Shown here: positions 33,952 through 44,363 of the stretch, one piece after another | Layout: each line of letters begins with the position of its first letter | Position numbering within the stretch: the first letter of the stretch is position 1 | Origin: Pseudomonas sp. CCI4.2 | GTDB taxonomy: Bacteria > Pseudomonadota > Gammaproteobacteria > Pseudomonadales > Pseudomonadaceae | Direction of reading: 5' to 3' | Length of the DNA: 64,000 nucleotides | NCBI RefSeq assembly: GCF_034350045.1 | Contig: NZ_CP133781.1 | Location: forward strand, 2,076,001 to 2,140,000 | Made by a program: the position numbers and the translations under genes | The notes under the pieces: model-generated | What the model was told of the DNA's origin: nothing | Seen by the model: the letters and a program-made list of their open reading frames with translations, nothing else | The model's database searches: none

Positions 33952-35226
33952 ATGACTGAGTCCGTTCTTGACTACATGACCCGCTTGGGTCGCGCTGCCC
34001 GTGAAGCTTCTCGCGTGATCGGCCGTGCCAGCACCGCGCAGAAAAATCGCGCCTTGCAAGCTACTGCTGCTGCGCTTGATGACGCCCGCGCCGAGCTTTC
34101 TGCCGCCAATGAACTGGACTTGGCTTCAGGCCGGGCCAACGGCTTGTCGGCAGCCATGCTCGAACGTCTGGCGCTGACCCCGGCGCGCATCGACAGCATG
34201 ATCGTCGGTTTGCGTCAGGTGACCAATCTGCCAGACCCGATCGGCTCGATCCGCGACATGAGCTATCGGCCGTCCGGTATTCAAGTGGGCAAGATGCGCG
34301 TTCCACTGGGTGTGGTGGGGATTATTTACGAGTCGCGCCCCAACGTGACCATCGACGCAGCCAGCCTGTGCCTCAAGTCTGGCAATGCCACGATTTTGCG
34401 TGGCGGCTCCGAAGCCATTCACTCCAACCGTGCGATTGCTGCCTGCATCCAGCGCGGTTTGGCAGCGGCCGATCTGCCGGCTGCGGTGGTTCAGGTCGTC
34501 GAAGTCACCGACCGCGAAGCGGTTGCCGCGTTGATCACCATGCCGGAGTACGTTGACGTTATTGTTCCGCGCGGCGGCAAAGGCTTGATCGAGCGCGTCA
34601 GTCGGGACGCCCGGGTGCCGGTTATCAAGCACCTGGACGGTATTTGTCACGTCTACGTGAGTGCTTATGCGGACCTGACCAACGCCCAAAATATCTGCTT
34701 CAACGCCAAGACCTACCGTTATGGCATTTGCGGCGCGATGGAAACCTTGCTGGTCGATGCCGCTGTGGCGGCTGATTTTCTTCCGCCAATGGCCGCGCAA
34801 CTGCGGGAAAAAGGCGTTGAATTGCGCGGTTGCGAGCGCACGCAAGCGTTGATCGACGCAATTCCAGCTACAGAAGAAGACTGGCACACCGAATACCTGG
34901 CGCCGATTTTGTCGATTCTGGTCGTGGATGGCCTGGATCAAGCTATCAAACACATCAATCACTATGGGTCGCACCATACTGACGCCATCGTCACCGAAAA
35001 TCAGGCTCAAGCCCGGCGTTTCCTGGCTGAAGTGGACTCCAGTTCAGTCATGGTCAACGCACCTACCAGCTTCGCCGATGGCTTTGAATACGGATTGGGT
35101 GCCGAGATTGGCATTTCTACTGATAAGCTGCACGCCCGTGGCCCGGTTGGCCTTGAAGGCCTGACCTGCGAAAAGTACATCGTGATCGGCGACGGTCACC
35201 AGTTACGTGGCCAAGGACCTGCCTGA
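33952..35226 (+). CDS. proA: Gamma-glutamyl phosphate reductase
   Basis: The second step of proline synthesis: NADPH-dependent reduction of gamma-glutamyl phosphate to the semialdehyde. The 424-residue product has the aldehyde-dehydrogenase-like fold with [47 protein letters not shown] carrying the catalytic Cys, and a C-terminal [17 protein letters not shown] 33952. Its end overlaps the possible GTG start of nadD by 20 nt. Confidence 0.96.
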   Translation: MTESVLDYMTRLGRAAREASRVIGRASTAQKNRALQATAAALDDARAELSAANELDLASGRANGLSAAMLERLALTPARIDSMIVGLRQVTNLPDPIGSIRDMSYRPSGIQVGKMRVPLGVVGIIYESRPNVTIDAASLCLKSGNATILRGGSEAIHSNRAIAACIQRGLAAADLPAAVVQVVEVTDREAVAALITMPEYVDVIVPRGGKGLIERVSRDARVPVIKHLDGICHVYVSAYADLTNAQNICFNAKTYRYGICGAMETLLVDAAVAADFLPPMAAQLREKGVELRGCERTQALIDAIPATEEDWHTEYLAPILSILVVDGLDQAIKHINHYGSHHTDAIVTENQAQARRFLAEVDSSSVMVNAPTSFADGFEYGLGAEIGISTDKLHARGPVGLEGLTCEKYIVIGDGHQLRGQGPA

Positions 35227-35932
35227 CTTGGCCGAGCCTGAAAAGCTTGCGGCGGCGAAACCACCCCCCCCTATGCCGCGACGCATCGGCGTGTTGGGTG
35301 GCACTTTCGATCCGGTGCACATTGGCCATTTGCGAGGTGCACTGGAAGTGGCCGAGCTGCTTGAACTCGATGAGTTACGCCTGACACCCAGTGCCAGGCC
35401 ACCTCATCGCGATACCCCGAGCGTGAGCGCGCAGGACCGTCTGGCGATGGTTCAATGCGCGGTAGCCGGGGTGTCACCTTTGACGGTGGATGACCGTGAA
35501 TTAAAGCGGGACAAACCGTCGTACACCATCGACACCCTGGAACTGATGCGGGCCGAGTTGGCCGCAGATGACCAGTTATTCCTATTATTGGGTTGGGATG
35601 CCTTTTGCGGGCTGCCGACCTGGCATCGTTGGGAAGAACTGCTGGAGCACTGCCATATCGTGGTGCTGCAACGTCCGGACGCTGACAGCGAGTCGCCTGA
35701 CGCCATGCGAAATCTGCTGGCAGGGCGTGCAGTCAGTAATCCGAAGGCCCTTAAAGGGCCGGGTGGAAAGATTACATTCGTCTGGCAGACGCCGTTATCG
35801 GTGTCTGCCACCCAGATCCGCCACCTGCTGGCCAGCGGGAAGTCGGTACGTTTTCTGGTGCCAGACGCGGTACTGGCCTATATCGACGCGCACGGGCTGT
35901 ACCATGCGCCGAACACTGAGGGGAGCCTCTGA
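35207..35932 (+). CDS. nadD: Nicotinate-nucleotide adenylyltransferase
   Basis: NadD adenylates nicotinate mononucleotide in NAD synthesis. It contains [20 protein letters not shown] (HIGH-type nucleotidyltransferase motif), [28 protein letters not shown] and [13 protein letters not shown]. Two starts are possible: GTG 35207, overlapping proA and adding 22 residues with a proline-rich stretch, or ATG 35273, which begins [10 protein letters not shown] and gives the usual length of about 219. Neither has a clear ribosome site. The shorter form fits the family better. Confidence 0.93.
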   Translation: MAKDLPDLAEPEKLAAAKPPPPMPRRIGVLGGTFDPVHIGHLRGALEVAELLELDELRLTPSARPPHRDTPSVSAQDRLAMVQCAVAGVSPLTVDDRELKRDKPSYTIDTLELMRAELAADDQLFLLLGWDAFCGLPTWHRWEELLEHCHIVVLQRPDADSESPDAMRNLLAGRAVSNPKALKGPGGKITFVWQTPLSVSATQIRHLLASGKSVRFLVPDAVLAYIDAHGLYHAPNTEGSL

Positions 35933-35991
35933 AACTGCTGTGTTCAACACGCGTTTCGGCATCCCACACATACGAGCTGAATGAGTTTTAT

Positions 35992-36417
35992 ATGACAAAG
36001 CACACTATGACGAAACAGAAGCTGACTAGCGAAGAAGTCATCAAGCTGGCGACGGCTGCCCTTGAAGACGTCAAGGGTACGGACATCCTCGCCATTGACG
36101 TTCGCGACAAGACCAGCATCGCCGATTACATGCTGATTGCCACTGGTACCTCGAACCGTCAATTGAACGCCTTGGTCGACAGCGTTCGCGACAAGTGCAA
36201 GGCTGCCGGCGTCAAATCGTTGAGCGAAGAAGGCAAGGGCGACAGCGATTGGGTGCTGTTGGACCTTGGTGATGTGATCGTTCACGTCATGACCGCCGCC
36301 GCTCGTCAGTTCTATGATCTGGAGCGTCTGTGGCACGGTGCTGAGCAAAGCCGTGCGCTGCATTCCACCCATGAAGGCAATCCGTTCGACCCGACGACTT
36401 TCCTCGACAAAGAATAA
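35992..36417 (+). CDS. rsfS: Ribosomal silencing factor RsfS
   Basis: RsfS (YbeB/DUF143) binds ribosomal protein L14 and blocks subunit joining in starvation. The 141-residue product has ATAALEDVKGTDILAIDVRD, IADYMLIATGTSNRQL, GDSDWVLLDLGDVIVHVM and FYDLERLW. Two nearby ATGs (35992, 36007) could start it; the second begins closer to the conserved core. It is 9 bp ahead of rlmH. Confidence 0.95.
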   Translation: MTKHTMTKQKLTSEEVIKLATAALEDVKGTDILAIDVRDKTSIADYMLIATGTSNRQLNALVDSVRDKCKAAGVKSLSEEGKGDSDWVLLDLGDVIVHVMTAAARQFYDLERLWHGAEQSRALHSTHEGNPFDPTTFLDKE

Positions 36418-36426
36418 GGGATCATC

Positions 36427-36894
36427 GTGCGTCTGCGTTTGATCGCTGTCGGTTCGCGCATGCCCAAGTGGGTGGAAGAAGGTTGGCAGGAATACGCCAA
36501 GCGGATGCCGTCCGAGCTTGCGCTTGAGCTGGTGGAAATTCCGCTCAACACCCGTGGCAAAAACGCTGACGTGGCGCGCTTTATTCGCCAGGAAGGCGAG
36601 GCCATGCTGGCGAAAGTCCAGCCGGGCGAGCGAATTGTCACGCTTGAGGTGCACGGAAAACCGTGGAGTACCGAACAGTTGGCGGTCGAACTCGATCGCT
36701 GGCGTCTCGACGCCCGCACGGTCAATCTGATGGTTGGCGGCCCTGAAGGGCTGGCGCCGGAAGTCTGTGCGCGTAGCGAGCAGCGCTGGTCGCTGTCGCC
36801 GTTAACCTTGCCACATCCTTTGGTGCGCATCCTTATCGGTGAGCAGATGTACCGCGCCTGGACAGTTCTGTCCGGGCATCCTTACCACAAATAG
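36427..36894 (+). CDS. rlmH: 23S rRNA pseudouridine-1915 N3-methyltransferase
   Basis: A SPOUT-class methyltransferase acting on helix 69 of 23S rRNA in assembled 70S ribosomes. The 155-residue length is exact for the family. It has [17 protein letters not shown], the knot motif [14 protein letters not shown] and a C-terminal [21 protein letters not shown] start at 36427 behind GGAT. It lies between rsfS and pbpA in the conserved order. Confidence 0.96.
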   Translation: MRLRLIAVGSRMPKWVEEGWQEYAKRMPSELALELVEIPLNTRGKNADVARFIRQEGEAMLAKVQPGERIVTLEVHGKPWSTEQLAVELDRWRLDARTVNLMVGGPEGLAPEVCARSEQRWSLSPLTLPHPLVRILIGEQMYRAWTVLSGHPYHK

Positions 36895-36907
36895 CCTGCG
36901 CGCCTAA

Positions 36908-38803
36908 ATGTCCCAGCCGATCCGCCTCAAAGACCACGAGAAAGACGCACGCATGGTGCGCGGCCGGGTCGTGGTCGGGGCTGCGGTGGTGATGGTGGCT
37001 GTTTGTGTGCTGATAGCGCGGCTGTATTTCCTGCAGGTCATTCAATACGACTACCACTCCACGCTGTCGGAAAACAACCGGGTGCATGTTCAGCCCATTC
37101 CGCCGAACCGTGGACTGATCTTCGACCGCAACGGCGTCGTCGTAGCTGATAATCGGCCTAGCTTCAGCCTCAGCATGACGCGCGAACGTTCTGGCAATGC
37201 CGCGCAGGTGCTCGACGCTATCGTTGAAATCCTGGCGCTGACCGCCGACGACCGCGTGTTATTTGAGAAACGCATGAAGCAGGGGCGTCGACCGTTTGAG
37301 TCGGTGCCGATTCTCTTCGAGCTGAGCGAAGAGCAAATCGCCCTGATCGCGGTCAATCAATTCCGTTTGCCGGGAGTTGAGGTCGTTGCGCAGTTGGTTC
37401 GTCATTATCCCGAGGGCGAACACTTCGCCCATTCTGTGGGGTATGTGGGACGGATCAACGAGAAAGAGCTCAAAGCGCTCGATTCGGTCAACTACAGCGG
37501 GACTCACCACATCGGCAAAACCGGGATTGAGCGTTTCTACGAGGCTGACTTGCACGGGCAGGTGGGCTACGAAGAAGTTGAAACCAACGCCCGCGGACGG
37601 GTTATGCGGGTGCTCAACCGGACCAATCCGATTCCCGGAAAAGACATTGTCTTGAGTCTCGACATCAAGCTTCAGCAAGCTGCGGAAGCGGCGCTGGGTG
37701 GCCGTCGTGGCGCGGTGGTGGCGCTGGACCCGGCAACCGGCGAAGTATTGGCGATGGTCAGTCAGCCGAGCTTCGATCCGAATCCGTTTGTCACCGGTAT
37801 CAGCTTCAAAGACTACGCTGAGTTGCGAGATTCGATTGACCGTCCGCTGTTTAACCGCATTCTGCGCGGCCTGTACCCGCCCGGTTCGACGATCAAGCCT
37901 GCGGTTGCCATTGCCGGCTTGGACAGCGGCGTGGTGACCGCTTCGACGCGCGTGTTCGATCCGGGCTTCTATCAGTTGCCCAATTACGATCACAAGTACC
38001 GTAACTGGAACCGTACCGGTGATGGCTGGGTCGATCTGGACACGGCGATCATGCGGTCCAATGACACGTACTTCTACGACCTTGCGCACAAGATCGGAAT
38101 TGATCGGCTTTCTGCTTATCTGAATAAATTCGGGATCGGAAAAAAAGTCTCGCTGGACATGTTCGAAGAGTCGCCGGGGCTGATGCCGTCACGCGACTGG
38201 AAGCGAGCAACGCGGCGCCAAGCGTGGTTTCCGGGTGAAACATTGATTCTCGGCATCGGTCAGGGCTACATGCAGGCCACTCCATTGCAACTGGCACAAG
38301 CCACTGCGTTGGTGGCTAACAAAGGCGTGTGGAATCGACCTCATCTGGCGAAAACCGTCGCGGGCGTGCCACCGACTGATGAAAACCCAATGCAGGATAT
38401 CGTGCTGCGCGATGTGTCGGATTGGGCCAAGGTGAACCACGGTATGCAGCAAGTCATGCATGGCGCACGCGGTACCGCCCGCAAAGCGGCAATTGGTTCG
38501 CAATACCGGATTGCCGGTAAAAGCGGAACGGCCCAAGTGGTCGCGATCAAGCAAGGCGAGAAATATGACCGCACCAAGGTTCAGGAACGTCACCGCGATC
38601 ACGCCTTGTTCGTGGGTTTTGCGCCCGCAGACAATCCAAAAATAGTGGTCGCGGTGATGGTGGAGAACGGCGAGTCCGGTTCTGGGATCGCGGCCCCGGT
38701 GGTTCGTCAGGTCATGGATTCGTGGTTGCTCGGTCCAGACGGTTTACTCAAGCCTGAGTACGCCAGCAGCTCAAACGCGGAGGCTGCGGCCAGTGAAGAG
38801 TAA
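36908..38803 (+). CDS. mrdA: Penicillin-binding protein 2 (transpeptidase of the elongasome)
   Basis: Class B PBP2, the D,D-transpeptidase that partners RodA in cell elongation. The 631-residue protein has one N-terminal membrane helix (about 20-42) and a pedestal domain (PIPPNRGLIFDRNGVVVADN). The transpeptidase domain carries LYPPGSTIKPAVAIA (active Ser, Lys), SNDTYFYDLAHKIG and AGKSGTAQVV (KSGT). Its end overlaps the rodA start by 11 nt. Confidence 0.97.
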   Translation: MSQPIRLKDHEKDARMVRGRVVVGAAVVMVAVCVLIARLYFLQVIQYDYHSTLSENNRVHVQPIPPNRGLIFDRNGVVVADNRPSFSLSMTRERSGNAAQVLDAIVEILALTADDRVLFEKRMKQGRRPFESVPILFELSEEQIALIAVNQFRLPGVEVVAQLVRHYPEGEHFAHSVGYVGRINEKELKALDSVNYSGTHHIGKTGIERFYEADLHGQVGYEEVETNARGRVMRVLNRTNPIPGKDIVLSLDIKLQQAAEAALGGRRGAVVALDPATGEVLAMVSQPSFDPNPFVTGISFKDYAELRDSIDRPLFNRILRGLYPPGSTIKPAVAIAGLDSGVVTASTRVFDPGFYQLPNYDHKYRNWNRTGDGWVDLDTAIMRSNDTYFYDLAHKIGIDRLSAYLNKFGIGKKVSLDMFEESPGLMPSRDWKRATRRQAWFPGETLILGIGQGYMQATPLQLAQATALVANKGVWNRPHLAKTVAGVPPTDENPMQDIVLRDVSDWAKVNHGMQQVMHGARGTARKAAIGSQYRIAGKSGTAQVVAIKQGEKYDRTKVQERHRDHALFVGFAPADNPKIVVAVMVENGESGSGIAAPVVRQVMDSWLLGPDGLLKPEYASSSNAEAAASEE

Positions 38804-39938
38804 TTTTGATCGCATCCTCTCAAGTGATGATGTGATGCGCCGTCGCTCTACTTTCTTGCAGCGCATCCACCTCGATGGGCCGTTGCTGATTCTGTTGCTG
38901 ACCATTGGCGCGGGTGGTTTGTTTGTGCTGTATTCGGCCAGCGGCAAGAATTGGGATCTGCTTATTAAGCAGGCGACGTCGTTTGGCATAGGCTTGGTCT
39001 CGATGGTGGCCATCGCTCAGCTCGAACCGCGTTTCATGGCGCGCTGGGTTCCCGTGCTCTATGTGTTGGGAATGCTGCTGTTGGTGGCCGTTGACGTCAT
39101 GGGCCATAACGCCATGGGCGCGACCCGCTGGATCAACATTCCTGGGGTTATCCGGTTTCAGCCTTCGGAATTCATGAAGATTATTATGCCTGCGACCATT
39201 GCCTGGTATTTGGCGAAACGAACCCTGCCGCCACACTTGAAACATGTGGCCCTGAGCTTGGGACTGATTGGTCTTCCGTTCATTCTGATCGTGCGTCAGC
39301 CGGACCTCGGTACTTCGTTGCTGATTCTGGCGTCCGGTACGTTTGTATTGTTCATGGCCGGTCTGCGCTGGCGCTGGATCATTGGCGTGTTCGCTGCTGC
39401 CGTTCCAGTGGCCGTCGGCATGTGGTTCTTCTTCATGCACGACTATCAAAAGCAACGAATTCTGACCTTCCTCGATCCGGAAAGTGATCCGCTGGGTACC
39501 GGCTGGAACATCATTCAGTCCAAGGCCGCGATTGGCTCGGGTGGCGTCTTTGGTAAGGGCTGGTTACTGGGAACCCAGTCACACCTGGATTTTTTGCCGG
39601 AGAGCCATACCGATTTCATCATTGCCGTTTTGGGGGAAGAGTTCGGCCTGGTCGGCATTTGCGCCCTCTTGTTGATCTATTTGTTGCTGATCGGGAGAGG
39701 GCTGGTGATCACCGCTCAGGCGCAAACACTGTTCGGCAAGTTGTTGGCAGGCAGCCTGACGATGACATTTTTTGTTTACGTTTTCGTCAACATCGGTATG
39801 GTCAGTGGCCTGATGCCGGTTGTTGGGGTGCCACTGCCCTTTATTAGTTACGGCGGAACTTCGCTGGTGACGCTGCTGTCGGCGTTTGGGGTTTTGATGT
39901 CGATCCATACACATCGCAAGTGGATCGCACAGGTTTGA
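38793..39938 (+). CDS. rodA: RodA peptidoglycan glycosyltransferase
   Basis: The SEDS-family polymerase of the rod complex, 381 residues with about ten membrane helices. Signatures are MGATRWINIPGVIRFQPSEFMKI, RQPDLGTSLLILASG, SHTDFIIAVLGEEFGLVG and PFISYGGTSLVTLL. The GTG start at 38793 overlaps mrdA, ensuring coupled synthesis with PBP2. Confidence 0.96.
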   Translation: MKSNFDRILSSDDVMRRRSTFLQRIHLDGPLLILLLTIGAGGLFVLYSASGKNWDLLIKQATSFGIGLVSMVAIAQLEPRFMARWVPVLYVLGMLLLVAVDVMGHNAMGATRWINIPGVIRFQPSEFMKIIMPATIAWYLAKRTLPPHLKHVALSLGLIGLPFILIVRQPDLGTSLLILASGTFVLFMAGLRWRWIIGVFAAAVPVAVGMWFFFMHDYQKQRILTFLDPESDPLGTGWNIIQSKAAIGSGGVFGKGWLLGTQSHLDFLPESHTDFIIAVLGEEFGLVGICALLLIYLLLIGRGLVITAQAQTLFGKLLAGSLTMTFFVYVFVNIGMVSGLMPVVGVPLPFISYGGTSLVTLLSAFGVLMSIHTHRKWIAQV

Positions 39939-39955
39939 TTAAGGTGAACAATTCA

Positions 39956-40966
39956 ATGCAAGTAATGCGTAACTGGGCGGCTCGATATGCTCCGTTGGTC
40001 GGCCTGGTGGGCATCCTTGGCTCGGTATTGAAAGCACAAGCAGGCGATTACGAAGGCTCGCCCCAGGTCGCTGAATTTGTCGGTGAAATGACCCGCGATT
40101 ATGGCTTTGCAGGCGAGCAACTGATGGCCGTGTTCCGTGAGGCTGAGCGTAAACAGGCCATCCTCGACGCGATTTCTCGCCCAGCCGAGCGGGTCAAACC
40201 GTGGAAAGAATACCGGCCAATGTTCATCACCGACGCGCGAATTGCACGCGGTGTGGATTTTTGGCGTCAGCATGAAGCGGCCTTGATGCGTGCCGAGCAA
40301 GACTACGGCGTACCGGCGCAAGTAATCGTCGCCATCATCGGTGTCGAAACCTTTTTCGGCCGCAACACCGGTAATTACCGCGTGATAGACGCCTTATCGA
40401 CCTTGAGTTTCGATTACCCACCGCGTGCCGAATTCTTTCGCAAGGAGCTGCGTGAGTTCCTTTTGCTGGCGCGTGAGGAGCAAGTTGATCCCCTGACACT
40501 CAAGGGTTCTTACGCTGGGGCAATGGGTTTGCCGCAGTTCATGCCGAGTAGTTTTCGCGCCTACGCCGTGGATTTCGACGGCGACGGGCACATCAATATC
40601 TGGACCGATCCCGATGACGCCATCGGCAGTGTCGCCAGTTATTTCAAACGCCACGGCTGGGTCGCAGGCGAGCCAGTTGTCAGCCTTTCTTCCGTGCGCG
40701 GTGATGCGGCTGACAGCGGTTTGAGCCCCGGCCTGGAACCGGTAAAAACCGTTGGGGAGTTGCGAGCCTTGGGGTGGTCGAGTCATGATGCGCTGCGCGA
40801 TGATATGCCGGTGACCGCTTTTCGCCTGGAGGGTGCAGAGGGGCCGGAATATTGGATGGGTTTGAATAATTTTTACGCAATCACGCGCTACAACCGCAGT
40901 GTGATGTACGCAATGGCCGTGCATCAGCTGTCTGAACTGCTGGTCCAAGCACGGGGCGTCAAGTAA
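39956..40966 (+). CDS. mltB: Lytic murein transglycosylase B
   Basis: A 336-residue periplasmic lytic transglycosylase (GH103) that cleaves glycan strands to 1,6-anhydro-MurNAc ends. A signal-like hydrophobic start (LVGLVGILGSVLKAQAG) lacks a lipobox, so this is the soluble form. The catalytic Glu is in VIVAIIGVETFFGRNTG. LKGSYAGAMGLPQFMPSSFR, then YAVDFDGDGHINIW, complete the fold. The ATG at 39956 has AGGTG nine bases upstream. Its stop overlaps the rlpA start (TAATG). Confidence 0.95.
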   Translation: MQVMRNWAARYAPLVGLVGILGSVLKAQAGDYEGSPQVAEFVGEMTRDYGFAGEQLMAVFREAERKQAILDAISRPAERVKPWKEYRPMFITDARIARGVDFWRQHEAALMRAEQDYGVPAQVIVAIIGVETFFGRNTGNYRVIDALSTLSFDYPPRAEFFRKELREFLLLAREEQVDPLTLKGSYAGAMGLPQFMPSSFRAYAVDFDGDGHINIWTDPDDAIGSVASYFKRHGWVAGEPVVSLSSVRGDAADSGLSPGLEPVKTVGELRALGWSSHDALRDDMPVTAFRLEGAEGPEYWMGLNNFYAITRYNRSVMYAMAVHQLSELLVQARGVK

Positions 40967-41976
40967 TGCGGGCAATGCCGATTCGCAAACCACTGAAGTT
41001 CATGGCCTTCGCAGCCTTGGCCGTTCTGGTGGCCAGTTGTTCGACCAGTCGATCTCCGCAGAACAATAGTGCTGTGACCTCGGGGCCGGGTCTGGACATC
41101 AATCGTGCGCACAAAGACGGCGCGCCATGGTGGGACGTTGACGTTTCCCGCATCCCTGACGCCGTGCCGACCCTGCACAGCGGGCCTTACAAGGCCAACC
41201 CCTATACCGTGCTGGGCAAAACTTATTTCCCGTTGACCGACTCCAAGCGCTATGTCGCTACCGGGACGGCGTCCTGGTATGGCACCAAATTCCACGGTCA
41301 GAACACCGCCAATGGTGAAAAGTACGACCTGTACGGCATGAGTGCCGCACACAAGACCTTGCCGTTGCCCAGTTACGTTCGGGTGACCAACCTCGACAAT
41401 AACCGCAGCGTGATCCTGCGGGTCAATGACCGTGGGCCGTTCTATTCCGACCGCATTATCGACCTGTCTTACGCCGCTGCGAAAAAGCTCGGTTACGCTG
41501 AAATCGGTACAGCCCGGGTCAAGGTCGAAGGCATCGATCCGCAAGAGTGGTGGGCACAGCGTGGACGTCCAGCGCCGTTGATGTTGGATGAGCCGCAAGT
41601 CGTGGCCCAGGCCGCAGCGCCGGCGTTCACCGCTTCAACCGGCACCATCGAGCAGTACACGCCGCCGCCTCAGCAACACGCCGCAGCAGTGTCGCCCGTT
41701 CAGATTGATGCAAAAAAAAACGCTTCCGGACCAGTGTCTGGGCTGTATCTCCAGGTGGGCGCCTTCGCCAACCCGGACGCTGCGGAACTCCTGAGGTCGA
41801 AACTGAGCGGGATAGTCCGGACGCCAGTCTTCGTCAGCTCGATAGTACGCAGTCAGCAAACGCTGTATCGGGTTCGGATGGGGCCGGTGAACACGCCGGT
41901 TGAAGCGCAGCAATTACAAGCCAATGTCAGGTCGGCCAATCTGGGTCAGCCGACGGTGGTCGCACTGGATCAATGA
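40966..41976 (+). CDS. rlpA: RlpA septal lytic transglycosylase (lipoprotein, SPOR domain)
   Basis: A 336-residue outer-membrane lipoprotein (AVLVASC lipobox). The double-psi beta-barrel catalytic domain (about 100-190) has ATGTASWYGTKFHGQNTANGE, VRVTNLDNNRSVILRVNDRGPF and IIDLSYAAAKKLG. A Gln/Pro/Ala-rich linker follows, then a C-terminal SPOR domain (YLQVGAFANPDAAELLRSKL) that binds denuded septal glycan. In P. aeruginosa RlpA separates daughter cells. Coupled to mltB. Confidence 0.96.
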   Translation: MRAMPIRKPLKFMAFAALAVLVASCSTSRSPQNNSAVTSGPGLDINRAHKDGAPWWDVDVSRIPDAVPTLHSGPYKANPYTVLGKTYFPLTDSKRYVATGTASWYGTKFHGQNTANGEKYDLYGMSAAHKTLPLPSYVRVTNLDNNRSVILRVNDRGPFYSDRIIDLSYAAAKKLGYAEIGTARVKVEGIDPQEWWAQRGRPAPLMLDEPQVVAQAAAPAFTASTGTIEQYTPPPQQHAAAVSPVQIDAKKNASGPVSGLYLQVGAFANPDAAELLRSKLSGIVRTPVFVSSIVRSQQTLYRVRMGPVNTPVEAQQLQANVRSANLGQPTVVALDQ

Positions 41977-42194
41977 TTTAGCCTTGGTTGTTCAAGGTAG
42001 CTGCACAGTTGCTTCTGCGACGGGGACTTGCCAATAGAGCAAGCGATACAAGCAACTCAGCCTGGGTATCAGGCCGTTTTGTCAGCCATGGATGAAACCT
42101 GGCTTCAAGGCCGGATGAACGCATCGTTCGTTATCCGGTCAGATCAGCTTTGCCCGCAAGGGCATGTTTGCCCATTAGCAATTTCGAGAGACGG

Positions 42195-43355
42195 ATGAAC
42201 ATCACCACCTTTGCAAAACGCCTGTGCCTGCTTGTCCCCCTGATCATCACACCTGCCGCCTGGGCGTCAGAACAGATGACGCCCGCCGCGCCGCAGTTGG
42301 CCGCCAAGGCCTATGTGCTGATGGATGCCTCCAGCGGTAACATTTTGGTTGAAAACAATGGCGACCAGCGTTTGGCGCCGGCGAGCCTGACCAAATTGAT
42401 GACGGCCTACATCGCGACCCTGGAAATTCGTCGTAACCAAATCGGTGAAAACGACCCGGTGACAGTCAGTGAAAACGCCTGGCGCACAGGTGGTTCGCGG
42501 ATGTTCATCAAGGTGGGCAGCCAAGTCACCGTCAGTGATCTGCTGCACGGCATCATTATTCAGTCAGGCAACGACGCTAGCGTCGCGCTCTCAGAGCACA
42601 TCGCCGGTAGCGAAGATGCGTTCGCCGACATGATGAACAAAACCGCTGGTGACTTGGGCATGGTCAACAGCCACTTCATGAACCCGACGGGTTTGCCGAA
42701 CCCGGATCACTACTCGTCGGCCCACGATATGGCGCTGCTGGCACGGGCAATCATTACCGTTGACCCGGCGCACTATGCGATTTATTCGCAGAAAGAATTC
42801 TTCTGGAACGGCATCAAGCAGCCGAACCGCAACCTGCTGCTGTGGCGCGACAAGACCGTTGACGGTCTGAAAACCGGCCACACCGAGGAAGCTGGCTATT
42901 GCATGGTGTCTTCGGCAGTCCGTGACGGCATGCGTTTGATCGCCGTGGTGTTTGGCACCAGCAGCGAACAGGCACGAGCGGCAGAAACCCAGAAGTTGCT
43001 GACGTACGGTTTCCGCTTCTTCGAAACCCAAACCTTCTACCAGAAGGGCGTGGAGTTGGCTCAGGCACCGGTCTGGAAAGGTTCGGAGCATCAGGTCAAA
43101 GCCGGCCTGGCTGATGACTTGACCATGACACTGCCTAAAGGCCAATTGAAAAAGCTGGCCGCAAGCATGACGATGAACCCACGTCTGGTCGCGCCAATCG
43201 CCAAGGGCGACGTAATCGGTAAAGTGGAAGTGAAGATGGACGACAAAGTGGTGCATACCGCTGACCTGATCGCTCTCGACGGCGTGGACCAAGGTGGAAT
43301 TTTCCGCCGCGTGTGGGATAGCATCCGTTTGTTCTTCTACGGTTTGTTTAACTGA
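42195..43355 (+). CDS. dacA: D-alanyl-D-alanine carboxypeptidase (PBP5/6)
   Basis: The housekeeping low-mass PBP (named dacC in P. aeruginosa), 386 residues. It has a signal peptide (LLVPLIITPAAWA) and motifs SLTK, SGN (IIQSGNDASVAL) and KTG (VDGLKTGHTEEAG). A C-terminal PBP5 domain and an amphipathic membrane anchor (DSIRLFFYGLFN) follow. The ATG at 42195 follows GAGAG. A 218-bp gap upstream, without gene or REP, probably holds its promoter. It is the paralogue of the gene at 168-1358. Confidence 0.96.
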   Translation: MNITTFAKRLCLLVPLIITPAAWASEQMTPAAPQLAAKAYVLMDASSGNILVENNGDQRLAPASLTKLMTAYIATLEIRRNQIGENDPVTVSENAWRTGGSRMFIKVGSQVTVSDLLHGIIIQSGNDASVALSEHIAGSEDAFADMMNKTAGDLGMVNSHFMNPTGLPNPDHYSSAHDMALLARAIITVDPAHYAIYSQKEFFWNGIKQPNRNLLLWRDKTVDGLKTGHTEEAGYCMVSSAVRDGMRLIAVVFGTSSEQARAAETQKLLTYGFRFFETQTFYQKGVELAQAPVWKGSEHQVKAGLADDLTMTLPKGQLKKLAASMTMNPRLVAPIAKGDVIGKVEVKMDDKVVHTADLIALDGVDQGGIFRRVWDSIRLFFYGLFN

Positions 43356-43433
43356 TACTGCCGACCGTCGGGCCCTGGCTCTTTGCAGAGTGGGTGCCCG
43401 TCGCTCGTAACAGCTTACGAGGCCGTTACTGCC

Positions 43434-43715
43434 ATGGCTGATACTGAAATTGACGTTAAGTCGCACCTGATTGTATTTCCCTGCGTTGACTACCCGATCA
43501 AGGTGATCGGTGACACCGGCGTGGGTTTCACGGCGTTGGTGATCGAGATTCTGGCGAAACACGCCACGCTCGACATGGATACGCTGGCCGAACGTCAAAG
43601 CAGCAACGGTAAATACACAACCGTTCAACTGCACATCGTCGCCACTGGCGAAGACCAACTGCGCGATATCAATAGTGCCTTGCGCGCGACCGGTCTCGTG
43701 CACATGGTGCTCTGA
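43434..43715 (+). CDS. ybeD: DUF493 (YbeD) protein
   Basis: A 93-residue small alpha-beta protein: [19 protein letters not shown], then [22 protein letters not shown] and a final HMVL. YbeD is conserved next to dacA and lipB and resembles an ACT/regulatory fold; its function is unproven. Its stop overlaps the lipB start (TGATG). A longer frame upstream lacks a start with a good ribosome site. Confidence 0.94.
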   Translation: MADTEIDVKSHLIVFPCVDYPIKVIGDTGVGFTALVIEILAKHATLDMDTLAERQSSNGKYTTVQLHIVATGEDQLRDINSALRATGLVHMVL

Positions 43716-44362
43716 TGCCTGGCAGCCTTGGCTTTCGTGAACTAGGGGAGGTTGCTTACGAACCTACCTGGCACGCCATGCAACGGTTTACCGAAGGCCG
43801 TGAGCGCGATGTAGCCGATGAAGTCTGGCTGGTGCAACATCCCCCCATCTTCACTCAAGGTCTGGCGGGCAAAGCCGAGCACCTATTGCTGCCGGGTAAT
43901 ATTCCGGTGGTTCAGGTCGATCGGGGTGGCCAAGTGACCTATCATGGCCCCGGTCAATTAGTGGTTTACCTGATGCTGGACGTGCGGCGCCTAGGTTTCG
44001 GCGTGCGCGAACTGGTTTCCCGGATTGAACGCAGTCTGATCGCCCTGCTGTCGAGTTACGACGTCACGGCAGTCGCGAAGAATGACGCGCCAGGGGTCTA
44101 TGTCGATGGAGCGAAAATAGCCTCCTTGGGTTTACGTATTCGAAACGGTTTCTCATTCCACGGCCTGGCGCTAAATGTGGACATGGACCTTGAGCCGTTT
44201 CGACGCATTAATCCCTGTGGTTACGCGGGGCTGGCAATGACCCAGCTGCGCGATCATGCAGGCCCGATTGAATTTGCCGAGGTAAGTGCCCGGCTGCGCG
44301 CGCAGCTCGTCAAACACCTCGACTATGCTGAGCAGACGACCCTAGCGGGCGGAATCGATTGA
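43715..44362 (+). CDS. lipB: Octanoyltransferase LipB
   Basis: LipB moves octanoyl groups from acyl carrier protein to lipoyl domains. The 215-residue product has [38 protein letters not shown] (catalytic Lys region partner) and [24 protein letters not shown] with the catalytic Lys and Cys in NPCGY. It acts before LipA, encoded one base downstream. Confidence 0.96.
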   Translation: MPGSLGFRELGEVAYEPTWHAMQRFTEGRERDVADEVWLVQHPPIFTQGLAGKAEHLLLPGNIPVVQVDRGGQVTYHGPGQLVVYLMLDVRRLGFGVRELVSRIERSLIALLSSYDVTAVAKNDAPGVYVDGAKIASLGLRIRNGFSFHGLALNVDMDLEPFRRINPCGYAGLAMTQLRDHAGPIEFAEVSARLRAQLVKHLDYAEQTTLAGGID

Positions 44363-44363
44363 T

